Origin: Umbelopsis ramanniana AG
Taxonomy: Eukaryota > Mucoromycota > Umbelopsidomycetes > Umbelopsidales > Umbelopsidaceae
Length of the DNA stretch: 64,000 nucleotides
Direction: 5' to 3'
NCBI RefSeq assembly: GCF_025399195.1
Contig: NW_026252108.1
Span: 124,001-188,000 of the forward strand
Below the pieces are notes generated by a model, which worked only from the letters and a program-made list of their open reading frames with translations, did not search any database and had not been told where the DNA came from. The translations under genes and the position numbers were made by a program. Of the stretch, positions 1 to 13,025 are shown in pieces; positions within the stretch are counted from its first letter, which is position 1, and every line of letters starts with the position of its first letter.

Positions 1-948
1 TGAGATGAAACCAATGAGGGGTTACGCAAAGTTAAAAAAAAAATGGCCCCGCGCGCGGCATTGCCTTGCTAACATTGGTGAGGAAGTGTGAAAGAAACCA
101 ACCGGTATGCCTTAATAAAGATAAACCTCCCCCTTTTTGTGCCAGATTGTCTCGGGCCATGCCGGGGAAATGCACTGACTCACGCTGGTAATACAACAGC
201 ATTGTGAGAGGACCCTTGGGGGATTTCGTTTGTTACAACAATATCCATGTCACAAACATCTCAATGTTGACGCTCGCTTGATTCATCGTTTTTATTGGGC
301 GTCCTGGATAAATAATAGGTGAGGGTAAGGTGTCTGAATTTTGAGAAAAAATAAAAACACTCTCTGCCCCTCTCGGGTATACATTAGAGAAATCAAAAGG
401 AGAAAAGGAAACAACATAGAACACAATGAAAGAAACACAAAACAATAAAGTAACCACATTGGAGCAACAAAAAGAAAGAGAAAAAACCGGAAAAATGGCC
501 ATGTGTGGCATATAGACAATGGATAGACTGAATGAAAAAGAAGAGAGATCGAAGGTATATATCACTGCAAAAGATAGGTTGATTCCACCATCCCGGCTAT
601 GCAACAGAGGGCATACCGCTCTATTCCACGAGCCAGGACAAAGAAAAACCGGAAGGGGATGCAATGTGTCTTTTTGGTTACGTGCGAGCTTTCGTATTTT
701 GTGTACGTGAGTTGAAGGGAACAGAAGAGGTAATATATGTAAAAGGAAAAAAAGAAATGGAAAGGAACATAGAAAGAACACAACAGTAAAAGAGAAAAAG
801 ACAATCAATATAACAAGCAGAATGTGAATGTGAGTGTGTGAGAGTGTGTGTATGTGTGTGTATGTGTGTTGCTGCTTTTTTTTTTTTTTGTTTCTGGGTC
901 GAGTAGTTTGAAAAGGATGTTGTAGTCTGTGTTGTTTTTTTTTTTCTT
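1..948. other. Non-coding left flank / 3' UTR region
   Basis: No ORF here has a recognisable protein; the reading frames are purine- or pyrimidine-rich low-complexity translations. The right half probably includes the 3' UTR of the leftward StuA-like gene. It contains a GT-rich microsatellite at about 822-870, followed by T runs at about 877-890 and 932-945. Confidence 0.6.
822..870. repeat. GT-rich microsatellite
   Basis: An imperfect run of (GT)n units, interrupted by GA and TAT, lies just beyond the stop codon of the StuA-like gene. It is simple-sequence DNA in probable 3' UTR, with no sign of function. Confidence 0.75.
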
Positions 949-3062
949 TCACCAAGTGTGGTGGTTTTCCATAGCGTTTTGATTGTTTAATGAAGTAGGC
1001 ATTTGTTGTTCAACCAATTCTTCTGAAGTCTTCTTCTCATCTAGCCGATTAGCGATACTGGGTTGTTGAAATACTTTTCCAGAAGATGCTGATTTAGGGG
1101 CATACGGATGGTGTCGTGGACTAGCCACACGTTGAGGGGTATCAAAAATCGCACTTTCACGACGATGAAGGTAAGGGGATGTGGGCGACTCTTCAAAGTA
1201 ATGCGAAGGCATATCTGCTCGTGGGGTAGGTGGCGACATGGTGACAGCCGAAGGAGAAATCAGTCTCACAGCTTGTTGTTGATAAGGAGTTTGCTGCTGC
1301 TGATGATGCTGCAATTGGTGACGAGACCCAGGCGAAGACGATCTGGATGAGGCGGCGGTTTCTAGCACATTATGATTCTCGTCATTGTAAACACCACCGC
1401 CCGTTGTTTCAAATTGCGATGGTTTTCCAGATGGCATATGAATCGGTGAAGTGAATGGGGGGATATCATCCACATGCCTTGGTTGAGGGGGGCGGAAGTT
1501 ATTATTAGTGTTGTTGAAATCACGCCTACGTTGTTCAAGCATTATATCTTGCGACGTTTCACGTTGGTGTGCATATCGAGACTGGTCTACGAATGGGCTG
1601 TCAGGCGAATGCTGCTGATATGGAGAATATATTTGTCCATAATTGTGTGAGGCATGCGATGGGTGCTGTTGTTGGCTCACCATTCCACCCACGGTATTAT
1701 CATCGGTACGGTAATCGAGAGGCGGGTGGTTTTCGAGATAAAGGTTTTCGTCACTTGACGGCAGGTCATGATGTGAATAGGTGGGAGGACGAAATCCTAA
1801 GTTTAAAAAAAGAAACGAGAGAGAGAAAGAGAGAGTGTGGGTAAGTCAACTCGGTCAAACACAGGGGAAAAAAGGGAGAATGACGATGGGCGGGCTGGGT
1901 CAGCAGAGGAGGGGAGTCCCAAAAAAAAAAAGGTAGGGTTTTTTTTTTTTTGGCAGATGGGCTGAGAGGTTTCGATTCATCCCCCAAATTGTAAAGAAAC
2001 TTACCTTGTGATGTAGAAACTCGATTCAAGTAATCGCCTGGTCTATCCCAATTGCCGCCAGGTGGGGCAGGTAAAGAGGATGGGGAAGGAGCGCTAGCAT
2101 TGAACGCACCAAATGGACGAAATGCACCCGAGATAGCGGTAACACGAGATGGTCCTCCTCCTCCATTCGCTGGGTACAAGAACATACTGGGATCGTCGAC
2201 AAATAATGGATACAAAGCATCGGCGATCTTGTATTGTACAGCTAGCACTTTAGCTCTAGCAAACGTTATCCTGAATAAAATAAAATAGAGAAGATCAGTT
2301 GAGTCGGGGGAAATGAGGGATACGTGAAAAGACGCGCCTCAAACTACTTACCATACTCCTTTCAAATGCATTGCGCCAACCTTGACCACAACACGACCTT
2401 TTTCATTCTTGAGAATACCATCGCGTTTTCCTCTCGACATCCCTGCTACATTCAAAAGCTTGGTGCCATTGACCATGTCATTGTCTAAAATAGGGGACGG
2501 GGTGAGACAGATAGGGGAACAGCCGACAGGGGCCGGGGAGAGAGACGGATAAAAAATGGGTTGTAGCAGAAAAAAAATTTTTTTTTGCACAAACGAAACA
2601 TGGAGTGGGGGATGAGGTGGAGGAAGGGGTAAAAGGAACATGAGATGAATGGGAAAGAGAAGCCAGCCAGACGATGAGTACTCAAATTGACAAAAAGACG
2701 TATCCTGTTCCCGGTTCAGAAGATCGACCATGCAACTTACCCTGACGCCTGGCAACACAGATGCCTTTTGCATCTACTTGATAGCATAACGTGCCTTCAT
2801 CCTCCCATAGCGTAGTAGACAGTTTTGGCCTTGGAGGAACTTGTGTATGATAGTGATGGTGTACAGGGAATGGTTGGTATGTCTGGTTATTCGACGAGAT
2901 AAACATTTGCTGCTGGGTTGGCGTCGGTGACCCGTTCACGCTGCTGGGTTCACTAGGCGACGCTTGGTGTTGAGTCGAAGATGGCGGTGGATGCCAGGGG
3001 TAGTTGGGATCACCGAGCGGTGGAGGGGATGAGGGTCGTTCTACCGGATGATGGCGGTACAT
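949..3062 (-). CDS. stuA: APSES-domain transcription factor, StuA/Efg1/Sok2 type
   Basis: A DNA-binding regulator of hyphal development and sporulation, by family. Four exons: 2741-3062, 2352-2484, 2005-2270 and 949-1796, giving 522 residues. The APSES (KilA-N-like) domain spans about residues 83-180 across exons 1-3. It carries the family core [32 protein letters not shown] and MHLKGVWITFARA, followed by the typical ALYPLFVDD helix. The N-terminus is Pro/Ser/His-rich and the C-terminal 300 residues are Gln/Ser/His-rich and probably disordered. All joins are in frame and conserved blocks continue across them. The 256-nt first intron contains long A/T runs. Family assignment is secure; which paralogue it is (early-diverging fungi often have several) cannot be decided here. 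It shares a 400-bp divergent intergenic region with the MIT-domain gene. Confidence 0.9.
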
Positions 3063-3462
3063 TCACTGATGTTGCAATGGGATGAGAAAGAGAAGAAGAA
3101 GCACAACCACGAGAAAGAAGGAAAAGAGAGAAAATAAAACGAGTCAGGCGAATATAAAAAAAGAGAGAAAGCAAGAAGAAGAAGAAAAAAAAAATAATAA
3201 TAAAAAAACCTTTTGGGGGACAGCGAAGCTTATGTTGTATGTGTCAAGGAAGAGCAAGAGAGAGAGCAAGAGCCCTTTTGAACAGACTGCTGGTTACAAT
3301 GCAGAATCTTCGTGTTGCAACCCCTCCCCCCATCAATTTGCAACACAGCTAAAATCAATTTTTTAAAATTTTGTGCCAGACAAATGGCACGTTTCAGCTG
3401 GTTGGTTGGTACCTGACTGAAAAGAAACTGAGCAAATACTACCCCTTCCCTTCCCTTGTACT
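3063..3462. other. Divergent intergenic region, stuA-like / MIT gene
   Basis: It must hold the promoters of both flanking genes. About 3080-3200 is almost pure purine (GAA/AGA/AAA) on the plus strand, probably the 5' UTR of the leftward gene. No further motif was recognised. Confidence 0.6.
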
Positions 3463-6045
3463 ATGGACGCAAAGGCTCTTTTGCGTTCAGCACTGCAGAA
3501 GGCTCATGTCGCTGTGCTAGCTGACCAGGAGAAGAACAATGCCGCGGCATTAGAGGCCTACACAGAGGCATTGCTGTTACTGGATCAAGTTCTCATCTCA
3601 GTCGATCGAGATGAGGACAAGATGAGAATCCAACAGATTGTAAGTGCTTTCATTTTGACTTGTATAGGGACACTTTTTCTTCAATGTTGCATGTAGCTAT
3701 TCGACGGTTAGATAGCTTTGGGGTGTGGTTATCTTTTTAACTTTTTTTTTCCTCACCACTCTTTCTTTTTTTTTTCTGTGGGGAAACCCACCTAATTAGT
3801 ACGATACATATTCAGACCGGATCCGCAGTCTTCATCTACTTTCACCCAAGCCAGATTCCCAGGATTTGTATCATACGTTTGAGGATACGCCGTCGTCTAA
3901 GGCCAGTGAACCAGTGGATGATCAACAGACTCCTTTGGATTGGCTCTCGCGACCTGCCAATCGAAAGTTTTCCAGTCGATCGTTACGAAGCCCATCCACA
4001 CCTCAGACATATCAAAGAGCTGCATCTCCATCATTTGAAACGGCAAGACCTAGGAAGCAACCATCGGCGCGCTCACTTCATTCGCCGGATGATTCACCTA
4101 CCCCTACTTATTCGAAAAGTACCCCTAGCACGCGACAGGTCGTCAAGCCGGAAGAGGCCTTCTCCCCATTACCACCGCCTCGTAGGAAGCCATCCACGGC
4201 AAGAGCTCGATCGCCATCACCATCTCCCATGAGGCAACATGGCTCTATGCGGTCTTTCTCACCATCGCAGCATCCACTACCACTCAATGCTCTTCATCTC
4301 ATAACTCAGCCGAGCCTCCCCCCACCTACAGCACCACTTCCCAGCATACCGGTTTCGCAGTCGGAGCCACTGGGACTGAAAGACCACAATATCGTAGAGG
4401 AAGAAGGGATCGTCTTACCGGCTTCTAACACACGCTCTATATCTTCCTGCTCCTCTATAGACTCGCTGCAGGTCAGCACAACGCCTAGCTCCCATCAATC
4501 CACCCCTGTTTTAGAGAAAGAAAATATTCACATGAACCCAGAGCCCATTCAGCATACCCCGTTGCCCACACTCCCATCTCCTCAGCAACAGCCTACATCG
4601 CCAGTCCATGATGCCCCCAGTTCACAAGAACTGAAGCCAACTCGTATCATTCCGCCGCAAAGGAAGGTGTCCCTACAAAATACAGCCATGATTCACAGTG
4701 CCTCGTTGCCAATCCCTCAAAAGAATCCAGAAGACCCATCGTCCAATCTCCCCCCATCGCCTTTGCTCCAACGAACGTCCTCTGTACAAACCTTTCCTAA
4801 CATGTTTGGTCGGTCCAGTAATTCCGTCCTTATTCGCAAGGGATCCATCCCCACACGAACGTCAAGCCAAATTAGTCGACCTTCCTTGACTCCGTCGTCA
4901 GATAAAGCTCCTATGTCAGAGTATTTTGGCAGACAGCCCAGTAGCAATGGATCGCCCAACCAAAAAATGAATCAATTGGTCGATACCAATGCCCTACCAG
5001 AACCTGTTAACCTGCCTGTCCCAGGCACCCCTCTTCATTTATTCAAGGCTCTCGAATCCAGCATGATCCAGGGTGCCTATATTTCGCGAAGGTTGTATGT
5101 GCCTAAAAAACTATGGTAAGTGGGAGTTTTTTTTTTTGATTTTTGGAGGATGGCCACCAAACAAAAAAAAATTGGGAGAAAAGCAGTAGAAGATGCACCA
5201 ACCCACAAGAATAGAGGGTGCTACTGTTTGTCGTTGTAACCAATTGCTTTACTTACGCTCTTTTCAACCACTATTACTTCTCGATCATGGCAGGCATCAG
5301 CCCAACGTTCGACTACCCTCCATCGAGCCTAAGCTCAATGCGATAGAAACGCTTTTGCCACAGCTGGCAAAATTGGAACTGTGGTCTCACCTGACTGACG
5401 TCCCAGCTAGTATGCGACAAATTGATGCATTGGCTAAACTTTTAGATTCGCTTCAAACGTCACTCACCAAGAAACTTGGCCAGCTCAAAAAAGGTCACGA
5501 TTACGATGACTTCCAAACCAATTCCATGCCGCGAAAAGTCGAACGAGATTCCGTCATTGTTGGTCTTAAGGATAGTGGACCTAGCACTGCTGGTCGCAAA
5601 CAATTTTCTTCTTGGGGATCGCGCTTATCGAAAAGCATGACGTTCACTAGCGCCAAATCGTAAGTAGCGTTGTAACAGTGTATTCTATCCAAGGAGCTTC
5701 AAAGACTAATTCCAACACAGAGAGGATTTGTATCAACAATACATCGATGCCCTTTTGAAACTGTTTCAGGCATCGCACGTTCTTGGTAAGTCAGTGAGGA
5801 GGCAGTCAGGGTCCAAGGGCGACACAACATGGCATTAACCATTTTTTGCAGAGGCTTGGCTGGCACATTACAAAAACGCCAAAACAGAGTCTACAACGTC
5901 CGAAGCACAGTGTGAAAAAATGCTGCAAAAATTACGAAAAGTCTGTGAGTCGCTGGATACCGTCATTGGCGGCTTTGTTGTGAGAGATCTTGCCATATTG
6001 CTTGGCAAGTGGATGAAGCGTGGAAGCAGTTGGGTTGGTGACTAG
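3463..6045 (+). CDS. MIT-domain protein with long disordered linker
   Basis: Five exons: 3463-3639, 3800-5115, 5294-5659, 5721-5785 and 5852-6045, giving 705 residues. Residues 1-75 form a three-helix MIT (microtubule interacting and trafficking) domain, recognised by the spacing of ALLRSALQKAH, AALEAYTEALLLLDQVL and YDTYSDRIRSL. MIT domains usually bind ESCRT-III tails, so a role at endosomes is likely but inferred. Residues about 90-450 are Ser/Pro-rich linker with many SPSP/TPS sites. A second folded part (about 470-705) is helical, with LNAIETLLPQLAKLELW and LYQQYIDALLKLFQ. There is no AAA ATPase or protease domain, so it is not Vps4, spastin or calpain. The third exon was started at 5294 because only that acceptor keeps the frame. 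Exact function unknown. Confidence 0.78.
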
Positions 6046-6299
6046 CCCAGTGTCTTTTCTTTTTTTTTCTGTATAGCTTTAGTTTGTCACCCACAATAAT
6101 TTAATTTATAATACATGGCATTTTTTTATATATTAGTTTAAGCGACTTGTGTGTAACTTTAATCTAGTGCGATCCATTTTGATAGTGATTCTAAGACATG
6201 GTAATGTTACAATTTTTGCTATATACAGGAGGCGCGAGATCCCTTTCTTCAGCGGCAAGTCGGGCCGAAGGGGGTTGTGATAAACATGGGGGGAGGGTG

Positions 6300-9200
6300 T
6301 CACATACGATGGTCATTCAGTAGCTGTTGGCATTCATTCACAGCCAATTGAGTGGCCTGTTGTAGCTCGCTATCAGATGGTGTATGTGGCAGTAACGACT
6401 GAAGCGCCACCAACACCCATGACTTGATGGTCTACACGTTGAGAAGGACATGTCAATAAACAAGCGCGCGCGGAAACCCCCAGGCATAGCTCCTTACCTG
6501 CGCTAAACGACGGTCAGCATCGTCAAAATAAACTTTTTCAATTTGCATATCGATGGCCTCATAATCAAAGTCGTCAAACATGTCAAAGTCTTGACTATCA
6601 CTTGATTTTAAGGATAATGACAGCTCTTGTGCTGTACTGTGAGTGGTTTGGTCTTTGAGTCGAGCGACCCGTTGTTGACGAACAGCAAGGATACTTCGGA
6701 TAAAGTTGACTGCATAAAGCCGCGTTCCGTCAGGATACGAGGTGGTGATGTCCAAAATACAACTCCATGCTAAATAAAATAAACATGTCAGATTTACAGG
6801 CGCGCCGCCTTTCGCTATTTTCCCCAGAACTGGAGACCGTGCTTTGACGTAGCTCCATCACATACCTTGGTCAAGACTTATAGAAGTCAGCTCAAACCAT
6901 CCGGCCGCTACAGAGACAGCATCACGGACAATTTTCCATATGTAAATGAAGGCGCTTTCAATCAAATCGCGGCGATCGTTTAGATCAGCAAGCCAGTCAT
7001 CAACAGGGAGGAACCCCTGTTTGGCCATCGACTGTCGAGCCTGCATACTGCCATATTCCTCGACAAGGGACCCCAATCGTTCGCTCAACAGCTGAACAAT
7101 GCAGCACAATCCATCACGGTCGTCATGAAACGCATAGATTCTAGCCAACAGTGTGAATGCCTCGAAATACATCTTTCGTGCCGTCGAATCGCTTTCGTGA
7201 AAGTTGAGAAACGACTTGGCTTGGACAATTGAACGTCGCATGATGTCACTGGATACCGCGTGAGCGAACAGCATGCTTAAGTTGAAGTGATTGCCCAATG
7301 CTGTATAACTGCCATGATCACCGTTGCGTATGGTCATGATATGAGTGGGTACCAGTTGCGATATAAATCTTCTCAGCTGTCTGCGTTCCTTTTCCATGGC
7401 CGGACTTGTGGCATCTTGCTCTTGCTGCAGCGTAATACATAGTATTTTCAAAAATATATGAAAACAGCTATCATCGGGCGAGACATCGTGCGGAATATAG
7501 CCAATAAAGTCAATGAAGAACTCTGGAAACGATGAATCCTGCTCTGTGGCCAAATCTTGGAATCGTTGAAGGAGATAAAATGAATGCAGCTGAAGAATAG
7601 CTTTGCGACTGGTCGGTGATGGGTATAATCGACATAGCTGATGCACACGACTGAACAGAGCTCGAATATAGTCATCGACATGTTCCTTGCACTGAGTATT
7701 TGTCACATGTAGCATCTCAGAGTAGGACAGCTCGCTCTCCGCATTCAACACAGGAGTATCTTTGAGGAGGTCGTGCACCGCGAACCAGAGCTGACTGTGA
7801 TCCTTTGTTTGATCTTCGTGATTGCCGTATTGCTCAATCTCCTTCAATACAAACAGCCATTGCCATATAACCTCAGCGGTATGCCATGGGTCCAACCCAT
7901 CCGACCTGCAGAATTTTTTGATGTGGGCCATCAGAGTGGAAAACTTATCAAGCGAACTCGTGGTGACCAATTTATCAAGGTAGTATATCCATGCCTCCAA
8001 AGCAAATGAGCTGATAGCATCTCCAGTGCTTAGAGGTTCTGGACCCAGCCACAATAGTAAAGCTTGCATGAGATCCAGTTGAGAGTTACACTGCAGTAAA
8101 AAGCTGTTGTGTCCAATTTGCTGTTCCCAATGGTTGGAGAAGACAAACCACATTAGCAGCATCTGTGTGACAGAAACTGAAAGTGACACAGAGGGATCGC
8201 TCGATTTGAGAATAGTATGCAATTTGGTAGAATGTAAAATTCGTCTTTGAAACGAAGCTGATTGCTTGATAACAAGGTCTTCACACGGTTTTCGTTCCTC
8301 GGACGGAAGAAGCGGTACCCAATGTCGTAACCAAATGGTCACAAACGCCAGAAATTCGCCAAACTCGACAATGAACGCGTCGCTCTCCAGTATACCAGAC
8401 TCCATATCTTGAAACTTCTTCATGGCTTCCCAAAAGAACCCTAGTATCATATCCAAAAGATCTTGCAGACAGCCACCACTGTTGATGTTAAAGGAACGAC
8501 CAAACACTTTAAATGCTCCACTCTCTGTGACAAGCTGGTTATAGTCTACAGATGCATTCGGCACGATATTGCATTCGGCGCTTTGTTTAAAAAAACCTCG
8601 CATGATAAATCCGTCCTTAGGTAAGCGCCATTGCATTCCCAGTTCTTTGGGACTGAACGTAGTTGGAAAGACGCGGGTATCATTGAAAAACCGAATAAAC
8701 GCCATTTGAGTTTCCGTCGGTCCATGCGTAGAAGAGATGTTTGGACTTGAAGATATCGTGTCAACCTTATTGTGCGTTTTCAATGGTGCTGCCGAGCGAA
8801 TTTTGACGGGAACAACAGGGTCATCAAAGGCCTTTGAAAATCCATGATGAGCAAACAAGTCGGATTGCTTTGAATGGACCTTGCGCTTCTTCTTGGAGGA
8901 CATGGATTTCTTGGGTCGTTGTTGCGGATTGATGATTTGAATATCACTATCGATGCTACTTGGCGACGATTCATCTCGGTGATCGACTACATGTTCCCAG
9001 TACTGTTGCTCAAGTTGAACATCGGTAGGTTCAGTGTTTTCCAGAGTATCTGTCAAAGGTCGTCTTCGGCCTCGTCGTTGCCACCAATTGATCTTGGTCA
9101 CATCAGCAACGGATTGATAAAAGAGACCAACGCCAGAAGGAATGATGGGTCGAACGGTTTGAGGATTGTCCTGGGCAGTATCCGGTCTCAACTTATTTTT

Positions 9201-11458
9201 ACTTTGTAGAAGTGCCTGAACCCAAGCAGGCAGATCCTCTTTACTCCCTCTTTTTTGTTTGAAATGCTGGTCCTCTGCCTCGAGTGTTGATTCGGGCTGA
9301 GACAAGCGAGTTGCGGACGACGGACTTGTTCTTGCTTTCTTCACATCCATGAAACGCCATATCCGCTGCTGCTTCTGTCGGCCACGATCCACATGAGATG
9401 ATGTCTGCCTTGAACGTCGAGAGCTTTTTTGCTGTCTCGCTGGTTTTCGAGGTTGGTTGGTTCGCTTCACAACAGGAGATCGATTTGAATACTTCAACAC
9501 CCTATTTCGATTGGTATCCGTGGAAGAAGACTTTGTCCTTGATATGAGGGCTGATTTCGACTTTCCAGAACGCTTTGAAGTCGTGCTTCGAATTATCATT
9601 CTATCGATAGGATCCTTGTCACGCAGTACGGCTGGGGTTTCTTGATTGCGTGATTCCTCAGCATCCTGTATCGGTGCTTCGTCGTTTGCCTGCCCAAGCC
9701 AATCCTCCAAATCCCAGACATCATCGTCGTTTCGCTCATCGTTGCCATCTGCTTCTTCATCATCAGTGAATATGTCGTTCACATTGAGTGCTTCCGCTGT
9801 GAAATTATTGGCGTATCCTTGGTGTTCACCTTGGTCGGTTGCAATACTCAATCCACTGACCTCTTTTGCTAGGTTATCTGATCCAGCGCGGTTTCGCCTC
9901 CGTTGTTGATTTTCTCTCCTTTGAGCTTGTAACAATTTTTCATCCTCGGTCAATTCCTTACTAAACACTTTGGTGAACGACATTGGTAATATTCCTCTGA
10001 GAGCTCGTCGTTCCTTGAGGACATCAAGCCGCCCTTGAGCTTTGGAAGATCGATTCCTGGGACCTTCCAGTGAGTCCTCTTCTGCACTAGACGAGGCTAT
10101 CGTCTCCGCTTCACCTAGGTATTGAACACTGCCATCATCCGTATCGCTTTCATCCTGTATGACTCGTCGTCTCTTCCTCTTTTCTCGGGTATCATTGTCT
10201 TGCGTATCTACATTGTCTATTGAAAATTCAGGAAATAGTAGATCCAGCTGTTGTTGCATTGTCCTCCGTGCGCCATTTTGTGACGGTAAAACTTCAGTGC
10301 GTTGTGTGGACTGGAGAGGACTTGTTTTATTGCCATCGTTGTTGGCTGATATAATCACATTCTTTTTTTTGTATGTCACTTTTGCTCTAGGTGTCCGAGA
10401 ATGTAAGGTGTTCGTCTTGGATGTCGATGCGATCGGTAGAACTTGTTTGTGTATTTGACGACGCTGGTTTGGTGCAACACGCCTAATGTGTTCCTTCCTA
10501 GACGCCGCTGGTTTCGCCTTTTGAGCAGCGGCTGCCCTTTCAAGAAACTCCTTGTCATGCTGTACATACTTTTCTCTAATATCCCGTCGTTTTTGAATTT
10601 CAGATTGAGAAAGATGAGAGTCGTGAATGTGACCAACTTGAGCTTTGTACTGTAGTTTTTCGATTGTGAACGGATGCAATTGTATATCTCTTCGCTTGCG
10701 CAATAATCGTTCACCGTATTGCCGATTGATATTCAATGTATTGGACTCTATGTCGCTATGGAGAATGGTAGGAGGAGATATTTCGGATGATGTTGGTTGA
10801 CGGATGCGGTCAAAAAAATCTGGCCGTAACGGAATCTGTTGATTATGAGCCTCTAGGGTAGGGACGGTGAGCAAAACAATATCCATTGGATCGAGACTTT
10901 CACTTTCCGGGTGTGAGCTATCACTGGTCCCTTCAAACGAGTTTAAGGGCACAGTTTTATCCTTTAACCCTTCATCTGCGGTGCCATCGTTAGACATAGG
11001 TTGAGAGTCTATGGTGATGTGACCAGATCGTAGATATGCAGAGTCCAATACAATACTTGGAGATATTAGTGCTTCTCCAACCGCCTCGTCCGGTGTAGAC
11101 GACTCATACTGCCATTCGGGAGAGGCTGCTGGTGGTGTTTCTGGCACCAGCCCTAGTAGGGGAACGGAGTCAGGCATCAAAAACAACGGCGGTAGCGCTT
11201 ACATAATTATATACTACCACTACTAGATGGCTCTAACTCACCTTCAATGCCAAGTAGTGGGAATGTAGAAGCATTGGAACTGCTTTGGTCGTCCGCACTG
11301 GTGATGCATTGTAGTTCCAAGGCATTAGGATCGGCAGCAAGGTGGCTGGCTACCGTTTGTAGAGATTTTTCATCGACATATTCTTGACTGCTTGTGGTAG
11401 AGAGCACAAAGCTATCCCAAGGATTCGTACTTGCTGACTCGCCCGGCGATGAAGCCAT
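6300..11458 (-). CDS. Putative Mms22/Mus7-like DNA repair scaffold
   Basis: Four exons: 11242-11458, 6866-11197, 6498-6769 and 6300-6431, giving 1650 residues. The N-terminal half is charged and disordered. It holds RERLLRKRR-like sequence followed by IQLHPFTIEKLQY (about residue 225), which resembles the conserved segment of fungal Mus7/Mms22. Basic Ser/Arg-rich stretches follow, then DVTKINWWQRRGRRRPL. From about residue 880 to the end it is a continuous helical region with no catalytic motifs, as expected of this scaffold. By family, Mms22 works with the Rtt101-Mms1 cullin ligase at stalled replication forks. The size fits (S. pombe Mus7 is in the same range). The 44-nt first intron is among the shortest in the window. 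Assignment rests on the short N-terminal motif and architecture, so it is moderate. Confidence 0.6.
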
Positions 11459-11661
11459 GGGGACATATGAGCGATCAAAAAAAAAATGACACGAAGATTT
11501 TCAACGCGAACTTTGACGCGAAAGCCAAGCGGACACCCAAAAAAAAAAAAAAAAAAGTCTGCTGTGAGGGATAGGTATGTTTATTATTCTGGTGAAGGGT
11601 CGGTCGGTTGATCGTGTTACTAATGGAAATGACTATACTACAAAGAGGTTGTTGAATGGTA

Positions 11662-12751
11662 TTAATAGGCTGGTACCGCCACATTGCTAGAGCCGGCAAA
11701 GCGATCGACCATATGATCAATAGAAGCGTTGCGGAACCGATCAGGCATGTGGTTCAGAAGTGGACGAGCAGTCAAGTCAGCAAGACGCCGTCGAAGTCTC
11801 AGCTGATCTTCTTTACTTAAACGTGGCATACTAAGACGAGCAGCAACTCGGGTCGAGGGTGAAGTAAATTCTGGTGGCACTGCTACTTCAGCCCGGAAGT
11901 TCACAGGCTCTCTCTTTTCTGTCTTTACCACTGGATTTTCCTTTCGCTTCTTGCTCAGACGGATTTGTTGTCGGATAAACCCTGAATAGAATGGGATAGT
12001 ATTATCAGTCACAGTTTCCATTTCTTCCCCTGTTACCCACCTCCTTAATTACACGTCGCTCCGCTCGCTCAACCCCAAAATGGTTTTGTGGGAGCTTACC
12101 ATAAAACCAATAACAATGCAATGGGAAAAATACACATAATGCGACGGTCGTTCCAGTAGTAATTGATGGGCATTGATAGGTAGCAAAAATCATATAGGCA
12201 TGGAACAGTATCCTCGTGCTGACGAAGAACAATGCAAAGGTATAATCATGTCTGAGTTTAGAGTCAATCGAACCGAGGGCAAGAAGGAATGTCGGGGCTT
12301 CCAGGCTGCACATGGTGATAAATAGCGAAGCCAATCGATTCTTGAGGACCCAAGCTAAGGTGAACATGTAGACTGTGTGATGAATCCAACCCGTCAAAGG
12401 GTCTATACGCTTGCGATAAAAGGCTACTCCGATAGCCAGATCCAGGAACAGGAAGGTGGCGAAGAAAGTGGATAATACAACTGTCCACCATCGCTCCTGT
12501 ATGATAGCTTCCAAGTCCCAACCATTCTGTGATACTTCACGAATGAGTGGTATGGAACCAAGGGTGGTAACTGAACTACTGAGTAGGCTGAGGACATAAG
12601 CTCTTTGCTTGTCGGAGGTGGCCCAGCCCTTGACGTGCCATACGGCATACCATGCAACTAATACACCGGTACTGACAAGGGCGGTGCCAAGCACGAGAGG
12701 TTGCTGTAATGCTGCCGAATATGAATCGAATGGGGGAAGTTTAGCGTCCAT
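11662..12751 (-). CDS. TLC-domain multi-pass membrane protein
   Basis: Two exons (12100-12751, 11662-11981), 323 residues. About six hydrophobic segments lie between residues 20 and 235. The TLC (TRAM-LAG1-CLN8) signature is visible in GWIHHTVYM, SLEAPTFLLALGSI and FALFFVSTRILFHAYM. The Lag1-type HH-x6-DD motif of ceramide synthases is not complete, so it fits the TLCD4/TMEM56-like branch of unknown lipid-related function better than a ceramide synthase. The second exon adds a cytosolic tail of about 100 residues rich in Lys/Arg (LSKKRKEN, RLRRRLADLTARPLLNHMPD) that is not part of the TLC fold. Likely ER or Golgi membrane, by family. Confidence 0.75.
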
Positions 12752-13025
12752 GGAAGAAAAGAATAGAGCTTAAAATTGATTGGGGTTGGTAACAAACCCA
12801 TTCTTTTTAATTTCATGAAAAGATTGTGACTTGCATCATGTGATGATGGATTGGCACCACCAATGATCAGCAGCAGCGCGGTCCACGACACAATCAGTTT
12901 CTTATCACGGCGGTTTTGCAAGGACCAACCTGGATCGAAGGCGCATTTATTGCAAATAGCTACTATGTACGCTCCCAAAGAATATCAGTTTTATATCGCT
13001 TTGGACACATGATTTAAAAAACAGT

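Noticed and set aside
233-955. 240-codon minus-strand ORF beyond the stuA-like gene
   Set aside because: Composition is KKKK/HTHTH/FFSF low complexity from A-, GT- and pyrimidine-rich DNA; no domain and it overlaps probable 3' UTR.
3082-3366. 94-codon plus-strand ORF in the stuA-MIT intergenic region
   Set aside because: Lys/Arg/Glu-only translation of a purine tract, most likely 5' UTR of the divergent gene.
5193-5293. Open frame upstream of exon 3 of the MIT gene
   Set aside because: No acceptor before it keeps the frame from exon 2 without a stop; the acceptor at 5293 does, so this is intron.
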